From contig JBGCFO010000019.1 of NCBI GenBank assembly GCA_045106955.1, forward strand, positions 1 to 64,000: DNA of 64,000 nt, in the 5' to 3' direction. Origin of the DNA: JBGCFO01 sp045106955. GTDB taxonomy: Bacteria; Pseudomonadota; Alphaproteobacteria; Rickettsiales; Rickettsiaceae. The notes under the pieces were generated by a model. That model had not been told where the DNA came from and ran no database searches. It was given only the letters and a program-made list of their open reading frames with translations. A program made the translations under genes and the position numbers. Shown piece by piece: positions 26,475 to 34,827 of the stretch. Numbering within the stretch: the stretch's first letter is position 1; each line of letters begins with the position of its first letter.

Positions 26475-27659
26475 ATGGCTAGTAATAAAATTATTGATAT
26501 TAAAGTACCAGCTCTTGGAGAATCAGTTTCAGAAGCTACTATTGCCAAATGGTATAAATTACAAGGAGAGCAAGTTGAAGCAGATGAGTTGCTTTTAGAA
26601 CTTGAAACTGAAAAAGTAACATTAGAAGTGAATGCCACTTCTTCTGGAGTTCTTGCTAAACTTTTTAAGCAAGAAGGTGATAATGTTGAAGTCGATGAAG
26701 TTATTGGTCATATCGACTCCAGTGTCAGTAGCAGTCAAGTTGTTTCTAAACCTGAATTGGATGTAAAAAATACTGATAAAAAACCAATAGAATCTAAACT
26801 ATCTCCGTCAGTATCAAAATTGGTTAGTGAAAATAACTTAAATCCAGCCGATATTCCTGGCAGCGGGAAGGGCGGAAGAATTACTAAAGGAGATGTGTTA
26901 GATTCATTAACAACTGCTCCTATATCATCTAAAGGTTCTGATGATCAGGTCGATGATGGCAGATTTATTGAAAAAGTTAAAATGTCTAGATTGCGTAAAA
27001 CAATTGCAACTCGCTTAAAAGAATCTCAGAATACAGCCGCAATTCTTAGCACGTTTAATGAAATCGATATGTCTAATGTAATGAGCATGAGAAAGAAATA
27101 TCGAGAAGCGTTTGAGAAAAAACATAATGCCAAGTTAGGGTTTATGTCTTTTTTTGTTAAAGCTTCTATACATGCTCTTAGATCAGTACCTTCTGTTAAT
27201 GCTGAGATAGATGGTGATTATATTATATATAAGAATTATTACGATATTGGAGTTGCAGTTGGAACAGAGCAGGGTTTAGTTGTACCAGTTATTAGAAATA
27301 GTGATAACCGTAGCTTTGCTTCTATTGAATCTACATTGCTAGATCTTGGCAAAAAGGCAAGAGATGGTAAGCTTTCTATGAAAGATTTGTCTGGTGCAAC
27401 ATTCACTATTTCCAATGGAGGAGTATATGGCTCATTACTATCAACACCAATTATTAATCCACCGCAATCAGGTATTTTAGGTCTTCATAAAATACAACAA
27501 AGACCAGTTGCGATTGATGGTAATGTAGAAATTAGGCCGATGATGTATATTGCATTATCATATGATCATAGAATTATTGACGGTAAAGATGCGGTAACTT
27601 TTCTAGTTAAAGTGAAGGAAGCTATTGAAAATCCAGAATCCTTACTGCTTGATATGTAG
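26475..27659 (+). CDS. sucB: Dihydrolipoyl succinyltransferase (E2 of 2-oxoglutarate dehydrogenase)
   Basis: Core acyltransferase of the complex. Residues 1-78 form one lipoyl domain with the lipoylated Lys in ELETEKVTLEV. A peripheral-subunit-binding domain follows (SPSVSKLVSENNLNPADIPG, about 112-131, with GKGGRITKGDV next). The catalytic domain ends in SYDHRIIDGKDAVTFL with the active-site His and Asp, closing with the typical SLLLDM. Length 394 is normal. An AAAGGAG ribosome site lies upstream of ATG 26475. The E3 subunit is not in the window. Confidence 0.97.
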   Translation: MASNKIIDIKVPALGESVSEATIAKWYKLQGEQVEADELLLELETEKVTLEVNATSSGVLAKLFKQEGDNVEVDEVIGHIDSSVSSSQVVSKPELDVKNTDKKPIESKLSPSVSKLVSENNLNPADIPGSGKGGRITKGDVLDSLTTAPISSKGSDDQVDDGRFIEKVKMSRLRKTIATRLKESQNTAAILSTFNEIDMSNVMSMRKKYREAFEKKHNAKLGFMSFFVKASIHALRSVPSVNAEIDGDYIIYKNYYDIGVAVGTEQGLVVPVIRNSDNRSFASIESTLLDLGKKARDGKLSMKDLSGATFTISNGGVYGSLLSTPIINPPQSGILGLHKIQQRPVAIDGNVEIRPMMYIALSYDHRIIDGKDAVTFLVKVKEAIENPESLLLDM

Positions 27660-27671
27660 ATTAAGCTTCTA

Positions 27672-28316
27672 ATGCGCAAATTATTGTTGCTAATTCAATG
27701 GGAATTTAAGCTGCAAAATAAGATATACAATCAGATTAAATATATTAGTTTGTTTGTATTATTATATATTTTTGAGATTGTATTTATATCTGTAGATGAA
27801 ATTGAGAAATTTCTAGTGTTATTACCTACAATCTTCATTCCTATGTCTCTTTTGAGTTTTATACATCTGATATTTAGGGATGATATTTCAGATGGTATGT
27901 TAGAAACAATGCTGTCATCATCTATCACACCCGGTGAGATTATTATATCTAAATATTGCTCTGTGTTATTAAATAGCATTATTAGTGCAATACTATATCT
28001 TTCACTGATTTATATTATGTTTAATCTCACTTTCTATTATTTCGTTGCCTTTTCTATATTATCTTTTATGATGATTTTGCTTATTAGTAGCTTATTAATA
28101 TTAATTGGTAGTGTGCAAAGCTATTTCAGATCGAATAATAGCCTTATCTCACTTTTACTGATACCATTAATGATTCCATCTTTTATTTTAACAAGCCTAG
28201 CATTTGAGCAAGATACATTTCACATGATTCTAATGACTTTTGGCATTAACTGTATCATTATTCCAGTAAATTTCCTTCTATCTGGATTTTTAATAAAAAA
28301 CATTTATAATTTTTAA
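27672..28316 (+). CDS. ccmB: Haem exporter membrane protein CcmB
   Basis: Membrane subunit of the CcmABC haem-handling ABC transporter used for cytochrome c maturation. The 214-residue protein has about six membrane segments and the CcmB signature FRDDISDGMLETMLSSSITPGEIIISKY (read from about residue 73; compare the usual RD..DG.LE.LL). The first block IQWEFKLQNKIYNQI is also typical. It starts 12 bases after sucB, so it is probably co-transcribed. ccmA and ccmC are elsewhere. A scattered ccm set is common in rickettsial genomes. Confidence 0.85.
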   Translation: MRKLLLLIQWEFKLQNKIYNQIKYISLFVLLYIFEIVFISVDEIEKFLVLLPTIFIPMSLLSFIHLIFRDDISDGMLETMLSSSITPGEIIISKYCSVLLNSIISAILYLSLIYIMFNLTFYYFVAFSILSFMMILLISSLLILIGSVQSYFRSNNSLISLLLIPLMIPSFILTSLAFEQDTFHMILMTFGINCIIIPVNFLLSGFLIKNIYNF

Positions 28317-28396
28317 AAAATTAGTTATTCATGTTTTTCATCAAATGTATGATTTCTTGTTTTACACTATGAACATTATCAATAGTCAAATAACTC

Positions 28397-29185
28397 TTAA
28401 CGCACTGACTTAGATTGAAGCTTAATGGTTAACAAATATAAACCAAGGATAAACATAAATGAGGATAGAATTTGACCCATTGTAAGATACGACAAAATAA
28501 ACCCTATTTTTTCATCTGGTTCTCGGAAGTTTTCAATCATTATTCTAAAAAGTGAATAGCACACTAAGAATATTCCAGATGTTCTTCCTGGAAAGCGAAG
28601 AGTATTGTATCTTAAACTGGCAACAGACATAATAATTAGCAATACAAACCCCTCTGCCAATGCTTCGTATAATTGACTTGGATGTCTTGGCAATATTTCT
28701 CCAGGGAATATTACCCCCCAAGAAACATCTGTAATTCTTCCGTACAACTCAGCATTAATAAAATTGACAATTCTTCCTAAAAATAAACCAATTGGAGATA
28801 CAACTGCAATAATATCTATAAATGTTAAAAAGGGAAGTTTATATTTTTTTGAATATATATACGTCGCGAAAGCTAAGCCTATCATTCCACCATGAAATGA
28901 CATACCTCCTTTGTAAATTTGCAAGATTTTGATAGGATGCATCAAATACTTCAATGGATCATAAATTAATGTGAAACCTAGTCTTCCTCCAACGATAATT
29001 GCTATAATTGTCCAACTTAAAAAATTTTCCAGATGTGTTTTTGTAATTGTTAGATTCTTTTTTTTAACTATATGTATAGCATATATATAAGCTAAGATGA
29101 TGCCCGTTACATAAGCCACGCCATACCAACGAATCTCAACTGGTCCTAAAGATAGAGCCACAGGGTCAATATTAGGAAATTTCAT
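28397..29185 (-). CDS. lgt: Prolipoprotein diacylglyceryl transferase
   Basis: Transfers diacylglycerol from phosphatidylglycerol to the lipobox Cys of prelipoproteins in the inner membrane, the first step in making lipoproteins such as LptE. About seven membrane segments are present. The signature runs YKGGMSFHGGMIGLAFATY, then LGRIVNFINAELYGR and LPRHPSQLYEALAEG. ATG 29185 gives a normal N-terminus (MKFPNIDPVALSLGPVEIRW); the frame extends 18 codons further up into the hemA 3' end. With hemA it forms a minus-strand pair. Confidence 0.96.
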   Translation of the reverse strand: MKFPNIDPVALSLGPVEIRWYGVAYVTGIILAYIYAIHIVKKKNLTITKTHLENFLSWTIIAIIVGGRLGFTLIYDPLKYLMHPIKILQIYKGGMSFHGGMIGLAFATYIYSKKYKLPFLTFIDIIAVVSPIGLFLGRIVNFINAELYGRITDVSWGVIFPGEILPRHPSQLYEALAEGFVLLIIMSVASLRYNTLRFPGRTSGIFLVCYSLFRIMIENFREPDEKIGFILSYLTMGQILSSFMFILGLYLLTIKLQSKSVR

Positions 29186-29192
29186 CTTAAAA

Positions 29193-30413
29193 TTACGCTG
29201 CTTGATTAATATTATGTATATCGAGCTCATTAAATACATCTACCAATGCTGATACAAGATTTTCAATCATTGCATTATTATGCATAGGAGTTGGAGTAAT
29301 TCTTAAACGTTCTGTACCTTTTGGTACAGTTGGAAAATTAATATGCTGCAAATATATTTTATGTTTTTGCAGTAGCATTTCTGACGCTTGCTGAGATTTG
29401 ATTGGATCGCCTATAATAATAGGAATTATATGACTATCATTTTTGAAATAATTAATGCCAGCTTTGTCGAGATATTGTTTAGTTTTATTTACGTTAGACA
29501 TTAACTTTGAACGTTCTACGTTAGACGTTTTTAAGTATGCAACGCTTTTTGTTGCTGCTCTCGTGATCACAGGAGAGAGTGAGGTAGTAAATATAAAACC
29601 AGGAGCGCTAAGACGTATGGCATCGATTAAGTTAGAATTTGATGCTATATATCCACCAATAGCGCCGTAAGCCTTAGCTAAGGTACCTTGAATTATATCT
29701 ATTTCATCACTGCATCCTAAATTATTAGCAATCCCACTACCTCCATCACCATACAATCCAACAGAATGCACTTCATCTATGAATGTCAAGGCATTATATT
29801 TTTGAGCTAATTTACAAATTTTTTCAATTGGAGATATTAAGCCATTCATAGAATATACTGATTCAAATACAATCATTTTAGGTCTGCTAATATCAGATTT
29901 TTGTAACAAAGACTCTAAATGATCCATATCCAAGTGTTTATATATATGTTTCTCAGCTGTAGAGTTGCGTATACCAGATATGATTGAGGCATGATTATAT
30001 TCATCGGAAAAGAATATAATATCTGGAAAGATCTTTGATAATGAGCATAGAGTAGCATCATTAGAGACATATCCAGAAGTAAACACTAAAGCTGAATCTT
30101 TGTTATGTAATAATGCTAATTCTTCTTCTAGATTGACTATGCTGTCATTGTTTCCACCTATATTACGTGTTCCACCAGATCCAACGCCTGATTCCGTTAA
30201 TGCTTGATGTGCAGCATTTAACACATGAATGTTTCTACTCATACCTAAATAATCGTTAATGCACCACATTACTATTTTATCATTATTATCGACATTAATT
30301 GCATACGGAAAATCATCTGCTAAGCGTTTTACTGTAATAAAATTACGGTAACGCCCTTCTGATTTAATTCTATCAATATGATTGTCAATGGTACTATGAT
30401 ATGTGTTAAGCAT
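29193..30413 (-). CDS. hemA: 5-aminolevulinate synthase
   Basis: Condenses glycine and succinyl-CoA to 5-aminolevulinate, the first step of haem synthesis by the Shemin (C4) route of alphaproteobacteria. It is a PLP alpha-oxoamine synthase. Features include WCINDYLGMSRN, GSGGTRNIGGNN, FSDEYNHASIISGIR, FIDEVHSVGLYG and the PLP-lysine block GTLAKAYGAIGGYI. Length 406 is normal. Its substrate succinyl-CoA is the product of the SucAB complex encoded just upstream on the other strand. It starts 11 bases after zapA. Confidence 0.97.
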   Translation of the reverse strand: MLNTYHSTIDNHIDRIKSEGRYRNFITVKRLADDFPYAINVDNNDKIVMWCINDYLGMSRNIHVLNAAHQALTESGVGSGGTRNIGGNNDSIVNLEEELALLHNKDSALVFTSGYVSNDATLCSLSKIFPDIIFFSDEYNHASIISGIRNSTAEKHIYKHLDMDHLESLLQKSDISRPKMIVFESVYSMNGLISPIEKICKLAQKYNALTFIDEVHSVGLYGDGGSGIANNLGCSDEIDIIQGTLAKAYGAIGGYIASNSNLIDAIRLSAPGFIFTTSLSPVITRAATKSVAYLKTSNVERSKLMSNVNKTKQYLDKAGINYFKNDSHIIPIIIGDPIKSQQASEMLLQKHKIYLQHINFPTVPKGTERLRITPTPMHNNAMIENLVSALVDVFNELDIHNINQAA

Positions 30414-30424
30414 GTATTTGAGAT

Positions 30425-30736
30425 TTATGTATATGAATTGATTTTATTAATTACATCTTGTATATATTTGGTCAGACCTTCATTGTGAGTGTTATTTTGT
30501 TCATTTTTACTATCTTGCATTGCAACAATTTGTTTTTCTATGTTTTCTATTTTATCTTGTAGATTTAATGCGCACAAAACTAGCAATAATTCAAAAGAAG
30601 CTGAGTTATTCGATTTTTTTAATTTAGAGATTTGCTCATTTAATTTTGGCACTAAATTATTAAGTAATAACTCTGATTCTTCATCGCAAACAAGGGTAAA
30701 TTGTTTATGATTTAGGGTTATTGTTATATTTTTCAT
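30425..30736 (-). CDS. zapA: Cell division protein ZapA
   Basis: Small cytoplasmic protein that bundles FtsZ filaments at the division site. The 103-residue sequence begins with the ZapA fold (ITITLNHKQFTLVCDEESE) and continues into a coiled-coil helix (ELLLVLCALNLQDKIENIEK). It overlaps the upstream coiled-coil gene by 32 bases in another frame. The order coiled-coil protein then zapA is the usual alphaproteobacterial arrangement. In many proteobacteria 6S RNA follows zapA; here only 11 bases separate it from hemA, so no such RNA is present. Confidence 0.85.
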   Translation of the reverse strand: MKNITITLNHKQFTLVCDEESELLLNNLVPKLNEQISKLKKSNNSASFELLLVLCALNLQDKIENIEKQIVAMQDSKNEQNNTHNEGLTKYIQDVINKINSYT

Positions 30737-30989
30737 AATTACTCTTAATGTCCTCTAAGTCACCAATATAACTGTTAATTTTTTCCAAAGTCTTAAGATA
30801 TGATTGCTCTAATTCTTGATTTCTTTGAGATAAATACTGATTTTGTTCTTTGAGTTCAGCTATAGTTGATTTTTGATTATCAAATTTGCTTAATAATACA
30901 TTAATTCTATCATCTAGTATATCCATCATTTTTGCAGGATCCAACTTTTCTTCATCTTCACTCGTTGAGCTATGCAATAAATTATCCAT
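30705..30989 (-). CDS. Short coiled-coil protein upstream of ZapA (DUF4164-like)
   Basis: A 94-residue acidic, helical protein. Heptad-like leucine spacing runs from about residue 20 to 80 (ILDDRINVLLSKFDNQ, then LKEQNQYLSQRNQELEQSYL). No signal peptide or membrane segment is present. Position directly before zapA and general composition match the DUF4164-type protein that alphaproteobacteria keep there, suggesting a role with the division apparatus; sequence alone does not prove it. The 3' end overlaps the zapA start. Confidence 0.65.
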   Translation of the reverse strand: MDNLLHSSTSEDEEKLDPAKMMDILDDRINVLLSKFDNQKSTIAELKEQNQYLSQRNQELEQSYLKTLEKINSYIGDLEDIKSNYEKYNNNPKS

Positions 30990-31136
30990 AAAAATTCTTC
31001 TTGATTAATATATAATTATCTCCTTTATAGGTTTAATATATAATATGATATTTATCAAGATTTCTTTTAACAATTATAATAAAACAGATCTTATTTATCT
31101 ATATTTCCTAGATTTGAATCTCAAACATTTAAGTGA

Positions 31137-31373
31137 TTATTTTTTTGATTGGCTGGCTTGAATATGATTTATAAGAGTTTCTAATAGTTTAATCATACTA
31201 GTGGATAAAGAGCTATCTACAGTGTCTATAACTTGCTCTACATTGGCAACCATCTGTACAAAATTAGTACATATTGCTAACTGCTTTGGAGTAAATCGTT
31301 TAGCAAGCTCTTCAAGTGATTTCGTATCTTTATGAAGCCGATTTTCTGAATTTATAAAATCTTTCTTGTTCAT
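31137..31373 (-). CDS. Small hypothetical protein
   Basis: A 78-residue protein if the ATG at 31373 is used (MNKKDFINSENRLHKD); the frame runs 20 codons further upstream to 31433, but that part is hydrophobic and looks non-coding. The rest is mixed and helical (ELAKRFTPKQLAICTNFVQM, then IKLLETLINHIQ) with a basic tail QSKK. I do not recognise it. It is an isolated minus-strand gene beside the accessory patch, 147 bases from the preceding coiled-coil gene. Confidence 0.5.
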   Translation of the reverse strand: MNKKDFINSENRLHKDTKSLEELAKRFTPKQLAICTNFVQMVANVEQVIDTVDSSLSTSMIKLLETLINHIQASQSKK

Positions 31374-31644
31374 GCAATCGCTATTTTTAATTGAATTCCT
31401 GAGCATGATATCATAACAACAAATCAACATCAACGTCTAAAAACTAATTAGATATATTTGTTTGTATTTATGTAATAATTCGAAAGATCTAAGAGGAGTT
31501 TTTTTGGATTTTGTGGATTGTAGTTCTTAGATATTTTATACTTAAATATATAAATCAAAATTAACAAAGCTTGCATTATGTATTTTGCAATATCAAAATA
31601 AAGAATAAGCGGAAAAATTATATATAACATCAATAGTATAAAAT

Positions 31645-32019
31645 ATGTCGAAAACAAAATTTGATAAAGATTCAATAGAGTTCATTGAATTAGAAGAAGA
31701 ATTAGAAGAAAGGTTGACATCAGAGCAAAAAGAGTGTGAAGTTAGCAATCCAGAACTTGCTATAAATCATAAATATATTGCAATTCTATCTAACGACATC
31801 ATTAAAATATACAATAAAGACAATGGAAAGCTCGAGCATAACCCAATAAGTGATATTGTTCCTTTTGATCTAGATTCAACAAAAATAATATCTGATTTAG
31901 AAGATGTTGTTCATGTGTGGAACGTAGGAGATAATAATATGTTATATCGTCTAATTGATGGGGAATTGCATATCGTTGAGACATTACATCTTGGAGATAT
32001 CATGCATTTAAATATTTGA
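31645..32019 (+). CDS. Hypothetical acidic protein
   Basis: A 124-residue acidic protein. The first 35 residues are highly charged (IEFIELEEELEERL). The rest is beta-rich, with HKYIAILSNDIIKIYNK, VVHVWNVGDNNMLYRLIDG and ELHIVETLHLGDI resembling short strands of a repeat or jelly-like fold. No signal or membrane segment is present, and I know of no family match. It stands alone on the plus strand between a minus-strand small gene and the ABC ATPase remnant. The 211 bases upstream hold no other gene that I can support. Confidence 0.6.
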   Translation: MSKTKFDKDSIEFIELEEELEERLTSEQKECEVSNPELAINHKYIAILSNDIIKIYNKDNGKLEHNPISDIVPFDLDSTKIISDLEDVVHVWNVGDNNMLYRLIDGELHIVETLHLGDIMHLNI

Positions 32020-32039
32020 GTAAGAATTATCAGATATAT

Positions 32040-32129
32040 CATCCGACTAGCCAATTGCATAATATTCTCTGCACTTCTATGGTCTAAAGCTGCAGTAATT
32101 TCATCAAGTAATAATATTTTAGGTCTGCT
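32040..32129 (-). pseudogene. ABC transporter ATPase fragment (Walker B region)
   Basis: About 30 codons on the minus strand read PKILLLDEITAALDHRSAEN, an unmistakable Walker B plus D-loop of an ABC ATPase. A stop precedes it directly, and there is no Walker A, signature motif or start nearby. It is a decayed remnant next to the serine recombinase gene. The remaining 130 bases up to that gene contain a possible 27-codon basic ORF on the minus strand that I do not call. Confidence 0.7.
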
Positions 32130-32258
32130 AAATTACCATAATCAGACTTAGTGCGATAGTTTATCTTAAAATAATTTTTTTACGTTTCTTAGTTGAAAAT
32201 GGCAATATATTGCGCTTTTGACTTTTTTTAAACGCAAATGCCATAATAGACTGATTTT

Positions 32259-32834
32259 TTAAACATTAAAATGTGTTGGTGGTATTTTTTTTAAATATGA
32301 AAATAACGCTCTTCTAGAAAAGCCAAATATCTTTGCAATTTCTTTTGCCGTTTTATCTGAGTTTTTATATAAAATACTAGCTTGCTCTAATCTATCTTGA
32401 TTTATTTTTGGCCGACCACCTGTTTTGCCACGAGCTTTAGCAGAGTCTCTACCAGCTTTTGCACGTTCAGATCTTATTTCTAATTCCATTTGAGATATAG
32501 CTCCTATGATGGATAAAAATGCTCTACCAGATGGCGATGATGTATCTATATTTTCACGTAATGAGATTAGATGTATATTTTTATTTTCAAATTCCTTTAC
32601 TAGCTCTAAAAGATGAGGTAATGATCTAGACATCCTAGAAAATTCTGTAATTACTAATGTATCTTCAGATCTAATATAAGACATTAAATCATTCCATCCT
32701 ACTCTAACTTTTTTTGTTCCTGTAATTTTGTCTGTAAATATTTTTGCGCATCCAGCTTGATTTAAAAGGTCAATTTGAGAGTCTAAATTTTGCGTAGATG
32801 AGCTAATTCTAGCATACCCAATCAATTTTGACAT
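32259..32834 (-). CDS. Serine recombinase / resolvase-invertase family
   Basis: Site-specific DNA recombinase of the small resolvase/invertase class. The N-terminal catalytic domain has IGYARISSSTQNLDSQ, where the nucleophilic Ser of this family sits, and then VITEFSRMSRSLPHLLELV. RENIDTSSPSGRAFLSIIGA and the helix-E block MELEIRSERAKAGRDSAKAR follow. The C-terminus (GGRPKINQDRL, then TAKEIAKIFGFSRRALFSYL) is a helix-turn-helix DNA-binding domain. Its 191 residues are full length and all key parts look intact. It probably came with a transposon or plasmid. An inverted repeat lies just upstream of its start. Confidence 0.92.
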   Translation of the reverse strand: MSKLIGYARISSSTQNLDSQIDLLNQAGCAKIFTDKITGTKKVRVGWNDLMSYIRSEDTLVITEFSRMSRSLPHLLELVKEFENKNIHLISLRENIDTSSPSGRAFLSIIGAISQMELEIRSERAKAGRDSAKARGKTGGRPKINQDRLEQASILYKNSDKTAKEIAKIFGFSRRALFSYLKKIPPTHFNV

Positions 32835-32835
32835 A

Positions 32836-32872
32836 GTAGTAAATTTTGATATTTTCGTGAAATACTACACTA
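32836..32872. repeat. Inverted repeat upstream of the serine recombinase, possible crossover or operator site
   Basis: GTAGTA (about 32837) and TACTAC (about 32866) form an inverted pair with partly matching inner bases and an AT-rich centre, directly before the recombinase start codon at 32834. Resolvases commonly bind such paired half-sites next to their own gene. The match is short, so this is tentative. Confidence 0.3.
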
Positions 32873-32951
32873 TTTTTGGTCTAATTCAAATAGATTTACT
32901 CCAACCGATAGATTAGTTTTGCGTTTTTAGAGTAAATTTGAAGTAATATCG

Positions 32952-33659
32952 TTATTTCTTCTTTCTGCATTTAGGACAAGAATCATCCGATATATGGCTA
33001 TGCTTTTTGTGTTTAGAAAGTTTGTGTGGTGCATTAATTTTTACAGGTTTATTATTATAATGTTTTGATTGTGATTTTATATTATTATTTTTTGCTGAAT
33101 TGTCATTAGATTCTTGAACTAATTGATTGTGGTCGCTGTTTACTGGCAGTGGTGCACAGCGATAAGTTGATAAATCTTCCTTTGCCTCATTGAGCATATG
33201 CTTAACTTCTGCCAATTGTTCAATCATTTGTTGATATTGGTAATTTGCATCTTGTTGATCATTCTCCAATCTACTGTAATTATCTTTAAACGATGGTCGT
33301 TTTTTATTTTTTGAGGACTTTTTATATTTATCATAAATCTTTTTTTTGTGAGCGGAGTGCTTACTAGATACGCTTTTATTTTTATCTTCCTCTTCCTCTT
33401 CCTTTGTTATATCGAGATACATTTGACGATTCATCATTGCAAAATCTTCAAGGTCATTATATGCATAAATCTCATCTCCAACATCAAGATCAAATGTGCC
33501 ATTTTTCTTTTCTTCTAGTACGTTACGCTTTGCCACATTTATATATTTTTTATTATACATTGGGCGACGTTTTTCTTGATAGGTATTATCTCTAAAATAT
33601 TTGCAACTACTCAATGACACTAGCGCAATTAATAATAAAACAATGATATTTATTTTCAT
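32952..33659 (-). CDS. Lys-rich putative lipoprotein of unknown function
   Basis: A 235-residue exported protein. Residues 4-19 are a hydrophobic signal ending in the lipobox LVSLSSC (Cys about 19), so Lgt, encoded in this window, should lipidate it. The mature part is strongly charged: a Glu run (about 86-90), Lys/Ser/His-rich stretches (SSKHSAHKKKIYDKYKKSSK), a short helical segment (QQMIEQLAEVKHMLNEAKED) and a basic C-terminus ending with CPKCRKKK. No domain is recognised. The basic tail could bind nucleic acid, LPS or host molecules, which is conjecture. It lies 76 bases downstream of murG. Confidence 0.7.
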   Translation of the reverse strand: MKINIIVLLLIALVSLSSCKYFRDNTYQEKRRPMYNKKYINVAKRNVLEEKKNGTFDLDVGDEIYAYNDLEDFAMMNRQMYLDITKEEEEEDKNKSVSSKHSAHKKKIYDKYKKSSKNKKRPSFKDNYSRLENDQQDANYQYQQMIEQLAEVKHMLNEAKEDLSTYRCAPLPVNSDHNQLVQESNDNSAKNNNIKSQSKHYNNKPVKINAPHKLSKHKKHSHISDDSCPKCRKKK

Positions 33660-33735
33660 TTAAAAATACATATAAATTTATATTTATAGTAATTATTGCT
33701 CAAATACTGGTCAAAGCACAAGCATTATTAAAAAC

Positions 33736-34827
33736 TTATTTATTAATTATTTTTTCTATTGTGTCCGCTAAGAGAATTTCTCCATTTTTTGTCAATTTAT
33801 CTGCATTTCTTTTTACTGATAATAATTTTGGATTTTGTATTAATTGAAGCATTAAATCTGATATTTTTTGTAAAATATCAGGATCATCTTGAGTAAAATA
33901 CCAATATCCAGAATCTTTGGATAGTGCACGAGCGTTATCAAGTTGATGATTATGAGTTGACCAAGGGTATGGAATAAAGATCGCAGGTATTTTAAGGTGG
34001 GTAATTTCAGCTATTGTCGATGCCCCTGATCTGCATATTACTAAATCAGCTGCTTGATATTCTTTGTCAATATCATAAATAAAATCTGAGATTTTATAAG
34101 ATACATCAAGATTTTTATATTGGTTTTTTAAACGTACAATATCCTCTGATCTTGCTTGTTGAAGAATGGAGATAGGTTGAGTTATTTTATTTTTAATTAA
34201 CAAAGATACTGCTTCTGGTATTAATTCTGAAAAAAACTTTGCGCCTTGACTCCCTCCAAATATTAGGATATTAAAGTTTGATTTAGGATCTGATGATTTT
34301 TTTTGTTTATCAGGATTGATTCTTCTAATATTTGATCTTGCAATATGACCTACAACAACAGCCTTGTGTTTATATGTAGAAGGTAAGTTAATAGTGTCTT
34401 GGTATGTTAATGCGATAACTTTTGCTATGTTTAAGAAATATTGATTTGTTTTGCCTATAAAACAATTTTGTTCATAAACAATGATTGGAATATTAAACAT
34501 TTTACTTGCAAATATTATTGGAAAGGATGGATAACCTCCAAATCCTATCGATATATCTGGTTTAATTTTTGCTATTATAAATATTGATCGTAAAATACTG
34601 ATCATTAGCCTTTTATAAAAGACTAACTTGCCAAGTATATTTGATTTAGAAGATTTAAGATTGTATACATGTACTTTAAATTTAATATCAGATGTAATAT
34701 ATTTTTTACATCTATAATCAGTAATTAAATGTACTTGATATCCTTTATTATGCAATATTTCGCCTAGTGCTTGCGCAGAGAAAAAATGACCTCCAGTTCC
34801 TCCAGCAGCTAAAATTATCTTCCGCAT
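33736..34827 (-). CDS. murG: UDP-GlcNAc:lipid I N-acetylglucosaminyltransferase
   Basis: Completes lipid II, the peptidoglycan precursor, on the inner face of the membrane. It has AAGGTGGHFFSAQALGE at the N-terminus, IGFGGYPSFPIIFAS, VYEQNCFIGKTNQ, FGGSQGAKFF and the donor-binding block CRSGASTIAEI. The length of 363 residues is standard. It starts inside the end of ftsW (13-base overlap). It is the last gene of the long minus-strand envelope block. With murB, murC, ddl and ftsW it shows that a peptidoglycan pathway is retained. Confidence 0.97.
   Translation of the reverse strand: MRKIILAAGGTGGHFFSAQALGEILHNKGYQVHLITDYRCKKYITSDIKFKVHVYNLKSSKSNILGKLVFYKRLMISILRSIFIIAKIKPDISIGFGGYPSFPIIFASKMFNIPIIVYEQNCFIGKTNQYFLNIAKVIALTYQDTINLPSTYKHKAVVVGHIARSNIRRINPDKQKKSSDPKSNFNILIFGGSQGAKFFSELIPEAVSLLIKNKITQPISILQQARSEDIVRLKNQYKNLDVSYKISDFIYDIDKEYQAADLVICRSGASTIAEITHLKIPAIFIPYPWSTHNHQLDNARALSKDSGYWYFTQDDPDILQKISDLMLQLIQNPKLLSVKRNADKLTKNGEILLADTIEKIINK

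Noticed and set aside
28317..28396. AGTTATT/AATAACT inverted repeat as terminator between ccmB and lgt
   Set aside because: The arms are only seven AT-rich bases with a loop of about 60 bases, expected by chance.
31448..31675. 75-codon minus-strand hydrophobic ORF
   Set aside because: The Ile/Tyr/Leu-rich translation is what AT-rich non-coding DNA gives, there is no ribosome site, and it overlaps the start of the better supported gene at 31645.
32165..32250. 27-codon basic minus-strand ORF between the ABC fragment and the recombinase
   Set aside because: It is Lys-rich like a small ribosomal protein but matches none I know, has no Shine-Dalgarno, and lies in decayed DNA.
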